Of a stretch of 64,000 nucleotides of DNA, positions 61,570 through 64,000 are shown one piece after another. Numbering within the stretch: the stretch's first letter is position 1; every line of letters starts with the position of its first letter. This DNA is from JACKDX01 sp964640175 (GTDB lineage Bacteria > Myxococcota_A > Polyangia > Polyangiales > GCA-016699535). Location: NCBI GenBank assembly GCA_964640175.1, contig CAZXFW010000005.1:62001-126000 (forward strand), read 5' to 3'. The position numbers and the translations under genes are program-made. The notes under the pieces were generated by a model. The model made no database searches. It saw only the letters and a program-made list of their open reading frames with translations, and was not told the origin of the DNA.

Positions 61570-63095
61570 GATGTAAAATGCGCCTCCAACGCGTCCACCA
61601 AACCTGCTGTCGTATATTCGTTTGCGATGACATCGACCCTCAGCCCGTATTCGCGTGCGGTTTGAGCCGTAACCGGACCAATACACGCGACTGTCAGCAT
61701 ATTCAACAGTGGCACAGCGTCTTTGCCTAAAAGACGAACAGCATGGTGCACCGTGGACGAAGCGGTAAATGCCACAATACGAAGAGTGCCTTCTTTGAGC
61801 TGCTCGCGCAGTGCTTGCACGTCCACATGGCTTGGTAACTCAGTTTCATAGACTGGCACCACTTCGACGCTTGCCCCGCGCGCACGAAGACCCTCCGGCA
61901 ACGTGTCGCGGGCAACTCGGGCCCGAGGAATGAGTATGCGTATCCCTTTGAGTTCTCCGCCGTGGATGGCGCAAAGTTCTTCCAACAAAGCCTCCGCCAC
62001 GTATGCCTTAGGGATAAGATCCGGCTGAACACCATAGTGAACCAACGCGTTGGCAGTGGCAGGGCCCAGTGCGCACACGCGAGCACTTCCAAAACGACGC
62101 GCATCAGCCCCCAAAAGGCTCAGCCCTTTAAAAAAACAATGAACGCCATTGCTGCTTGTAAACACCACCCAATCCACGCCCTCAAGTTTTGCCGCAGCTT
62201 CTTTGAGCAGCGTTTCGTTTACGGGATGCAATGCAATGGTGGCGATTTCCACAGGGTCTGCCCCAGCATCACGCAAACGCTGCGCAAACTCTCTGGACTG
62301 GTGTGCCATGCGGGTCACCCACACCCGCTTTCCAAACAAAGGTTTGGTGTCATACCACCGCATGACTTCCCGAAGCTTGACCGCATCGCCTACGATGGTC
62401 AACGCGGGCATACCAATTGCAGCGTGGCGGGCGATATCAGCAATCGTGGCGACTGTACCAACAACAGTGCGTTGAGAGGGAAGTGATGCCGATTGGATCA
62501 CCGCAGCAGGCGTGTGTGGACTTCGCCCATGCGCCATTAAGAGCTGCATCAACGAGTCGAGTTTGCGCATACCCATGAAGATCACCAGGGTTTGAGTCGC
62601 TGTTGCCAGCTTACTCCAATCATGTGAGCTTTGATCTTTTTCTGGGGATTCCGTGGCTGTGACATACGCCACGCTGCTCGAAAGACTACGATGGGTAAGC
62701 GAAATCCCCGCATAGGCACTGCCCGCCAGCGCAGAAGGCACCCCAGACACAATTTCAAACACGATGCCTGCATGGCTCAATGCCTCCGCCTCTTCAGAGC
62801 CACGGCCAAAGAGATAAGGGTCTCCTCCCTTGAGCCTCACCACTGTTTTGCCTTGGTTGGCCGCTTCGATCAGTCGCTGGTTGATGTCTGCCTGGCGTTG
62901 CGCGATGCGCCCCGCACGCTTACCGACATAGTGAACTTCTGCCTCAGGTTTGCAGTGTGTAAGTAGGTCGGGATGTACCAATGCATCGTGAAGCACCACG
63001 TCCGCCTCCTTGAGACGTCTCAGGCCCCGAACCGTGATGAGCTCAGGATCCCCCGGGCCCGCGCCCACCAAATACACAATGCCACGTGCGGTCAT
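61566..63095 (-). CDS. uroporphyrinogen-III C-methyltransferase/uroporphyrinogen-III synthase fusion (CobA-HemD)
   Basis: A 509-aa product. Residues about 5-245 are CobA/SUMT: VYLVGAGPGDPELITVRG at the N terminus, VVRLKGGDPYLFGRGSEEAEAL and the AYAGISLTHR segment, giving precorrin-2 for siroheme and cobalamin. Residues about 255-509 are HemD: FGKRVWVTRMAHQSREFAQRLRDAGAD, VDWVVFTSSNGVHCFF and FTASSTVHHAVRLLG, making uroporphyrinogen III by ring closure. Fused CobA-HemD is known in several Gram-positive and deltaproteobacterial genomes. It comes before hemB on the same strand. Confidence 0.96.
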   Translation of the reverse strand: MTARGIVYLVGAGPGDPELITVRGLRRLKEADVVLHDALVHPDLLTHCKPEAEVHYVGKRAGRIAQRQADINQRLIEAANQGKTVVRLKGGDPYLFGRGSEEAEALSHAGIVFEIVSGVPSALAGSAYAGISLTHRSLSSSVAYVTATESPEKDQSSHDWSKLATATQTLVIFMGMRKLDSLMQLLMAHGRSPHTPAAVIQSASLPSQRTVVGTVATIADIARHAAIGMPALTIVGDAVKLREVMRWYDTKPLFGKRVWVTRMAHQSREFAQRLRDAGADPVEIATIALHPVNETLLKEAAAKLEGVDWVVFTSSNGVHCFFKGLSLLGADARRFGSARVCALGPATANALVHYGVQPDLIPKAYVAEALLEELCAIHGGELKGIRILIPRARVARDTLPEGLRARGASVEVVPVYETELPSHVDVQALREQLKEGTLRIVAFTASSTVHHAVRLLGKDAVPLLNMLTVACIGPVTAQTAREYGLRVDVIANEYTTAGLVDALEAHFTS

Positions 63096-63295
63096 TCATC
63101 TCCTTGCCTAACCATACCTCATCTGGACTATCCTGTATGTAATCGATAGGTTAGCTGCGTCATGGATCAGAAGCCCCTTTGAACTCATTGACCTTCCAGC
63201 GCCTGCAATTTAGCCAGGCTCCGCTTGCGTGCGGTAGGGCCTTATGGCAGCATTCGATTTCAGCTTTTTTTGGGGCGATCGGGGGAGGTAACCGC

Positions 63296-63934
63296 ATGGT
63301 AAGCATGGCTTCAGAACCACCAATGGCAAAAACCACGTTTGACATCATTCTGGGAGTCGATTTCACGCCTTCCTGTGATTTGGCTTTTCAAGAAGCCGCT
63401 CGCTTGTTTCAGCACCGCGACGACGTCCGTCTCCATGTCGTGCACGTGATTGATGAGGGACGGGAAAACACGCTGACAGGTCGCAACAAGAAGATCGAGC
63501 GAGATGCGCATGCGCTCGAGGCCATTCCTTCCGAACTACGTGACTATGTGGAAGAACAAGCACGTCGGTTTCGTGCTCCGCGGTGGGAAGCCGAAGTCGG
63601 CTTTTATGTGCGGCTTGGCAAGCCCGCCAAAGCAATCATCCAGCTGGCCGCTGACATCAACGCTGACATGATCGTCGTCGGTTCGCATGGGCGTAAAGGC
63701 ATCGCCAAAGCATTGCTCGGTGCCGTGTCGGAGAACCTGACCCGCATGGCTCCATGCCAAGTGTTGGTGGTTCGCCCGAAAGACTACGCCAACATTGAGC
63801 GCTCGGCTTCCATCGATCCACCTCGACCGGGTGATCGTCCACAGACGGGCGAGTTCCTGCATCAGCCTCAATATTCCTCACGTGAACTCGTCACGTTTGG
63901 GGGTCGAACGTCACACATTTCAGGGCTGATTTAG
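63296..63934 (+). CDS. universal stress protein (UspA family)
   Basis: 212 aa from the ATG at 63296, selected by a strong GGGGGAGGT Shine-Dalgarno; the open frame extends to 63179 without coding character. One Usp domain (about 14-158): ILGVDFTPSCDLAFQEAARL, then the ATP-binding signature VVGSHGRKGIAKALLGAVSENLTRMAPCQVLVV near 130-160, with the G-x2-G-x9-G(S) spacing. A 50-residue C-terminal tail rich in Pro/Ser/Gln is extra. Role in stress survival is a family inference. The 5' region 63096-63295 holds no gene that I see. Confidence 0.9.
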   Translation: MVSMASEPPMAKTTFDIILGVDFTPSCDLAFQEAARLFQHRDDVRLHVVHVIDEGRENTLTGRNKKIERDAHALEAIPSELRDYVEEQARRFRAPRWEAEVGFYVRLGKPAKAIIQLAADINADMIVVGSHGRKGIAKALLGAVSENLTRMAPCQVLVVRPKDYANIERSASIDPPRPGDRPQTGEFLHQPQYSSRELVTFGGRTSHISGLI

Positions 63935-64000
63935 TCCCATACGGGATTGTAGAGCACATGTTACCCTCATGGACGCGTTGCCGTGTGTGGCGATGTTTGA

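Noticed and set aside
61570..61686. N-terminal extension of hemB
   Set aside because: It is inside the CobA-HemD gene and has no hemB-like sequence; ATGA overlap at 61569 is the normal start.
63179..63295. In-frame upstream extension of the universal stress protein
   Set aside because: No conserved residues, and the strong Shine-Dalgarno sits immediately before the ATG at 63296.
63958..64000. ATG codons open to the window end (63958 and 63969) as the start of a next gene
   Set aside because: Only 11-14 codons are visible, with no ribosome-binding site or recognisable sequence; the two frames are equally open.

Overview
The window reads as chromosomal housekeeping DNA from a Gram-negative bacterium of the deltaproteobacterial/Myxococcota type, with GC near 50 percent by eye. 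The clues are a very long TPR protein, a secreted protein with a MYXO-CTERM-like tail (Cys, membrane helix, Arg cluster), a two-gene family behind groESL that I remember only from myxobacteria, an FHA-GAF-class III cyclase, and several lipoproteins. The placement is inference. There is no rRNA, tRNA, IS element, prophage or CRISPR array, and no gene is visibly broken.

Layout. 1-3.9 kb: the end of a giant TPR protein and a 44-residue basic protein. 3.9-10.7 kb (minus): AI-2E-type exporter, prfC, then a tightly coupled run of two secreted/outer-membrane-like proteins, truA, a small membrane protein and a phosphodiesterase lipoprotein. 10.8-14.9 kb: asd, diverging from a siroheme sulfite/nitrite reductase that carries a C-terminal HEPN-like domain, followed by an unknown partner. 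14.9-21.5 kb: a coiled-coil protein, groESL under a CIRCE operator, the unknown pair, an Asp-box beta-propeller protein and rpoZ. 21.6-30.8 kb: a cell-envelope glycan island with an LTA-synthase-like sulfatase-fold protein, a dolichyl-P-glucose-type GT2, a methyltransferase and three large polytopic membrane proteins.

30.9-35.3 kb: FHA-GAF-cyclase coupled to accA, an esterase, and an NDP-sugar-transferase homologue lacking its metal-binding Asp residues. 35.3-40 kb: a PP2C phosphatase, then an overlapping trio of family-4 uracil-DNA glycosylase, HEAT/TPR protein and SWIM zinc-finger protein. 40-43.2 kb: acyl-CoA carboxylase, a stand-alone B12-binding subunit and acyl-CoA dehydrogenase (propionyl-CoA/methylmalonyl-CoA and acyl-CoA metabolism). 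43.2-50.5 kb: PfkB kinase, GH4 phospho-glycosidase, APC permease, methyltransferase, a second PfkB kinase, a GT-C-like membrane protein and msrA.

50.6-53.9 kb: the rpsP-khpA-rimM-trmD-SPOUT operon with bcp inserted antisense before rplS. 54-56.8 kb: a TyrA (prephenate dehydrogenase)-prephenate dehydratase fusion and two facing lipoproteins. 56.8-60.1 kb: clpS-clpA-aat, a complete bacterial N-degron module. 60.1-63.1 kb: a lipoprotein, hemB and a CobA-HemD fusion, which supply tetrapyrroles including the siroheme needed by the sulfite reductase. 63.3-63.9 kb: a universal stress protein.

Genes are packed tightly. ATGA/TGATG-type overlaps are common, convergent genes often overlap at their 3' ends, and only one convincing intrinsic terminator (behind groEL) was seen. 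No intergenic gap exceeds 300 bases.
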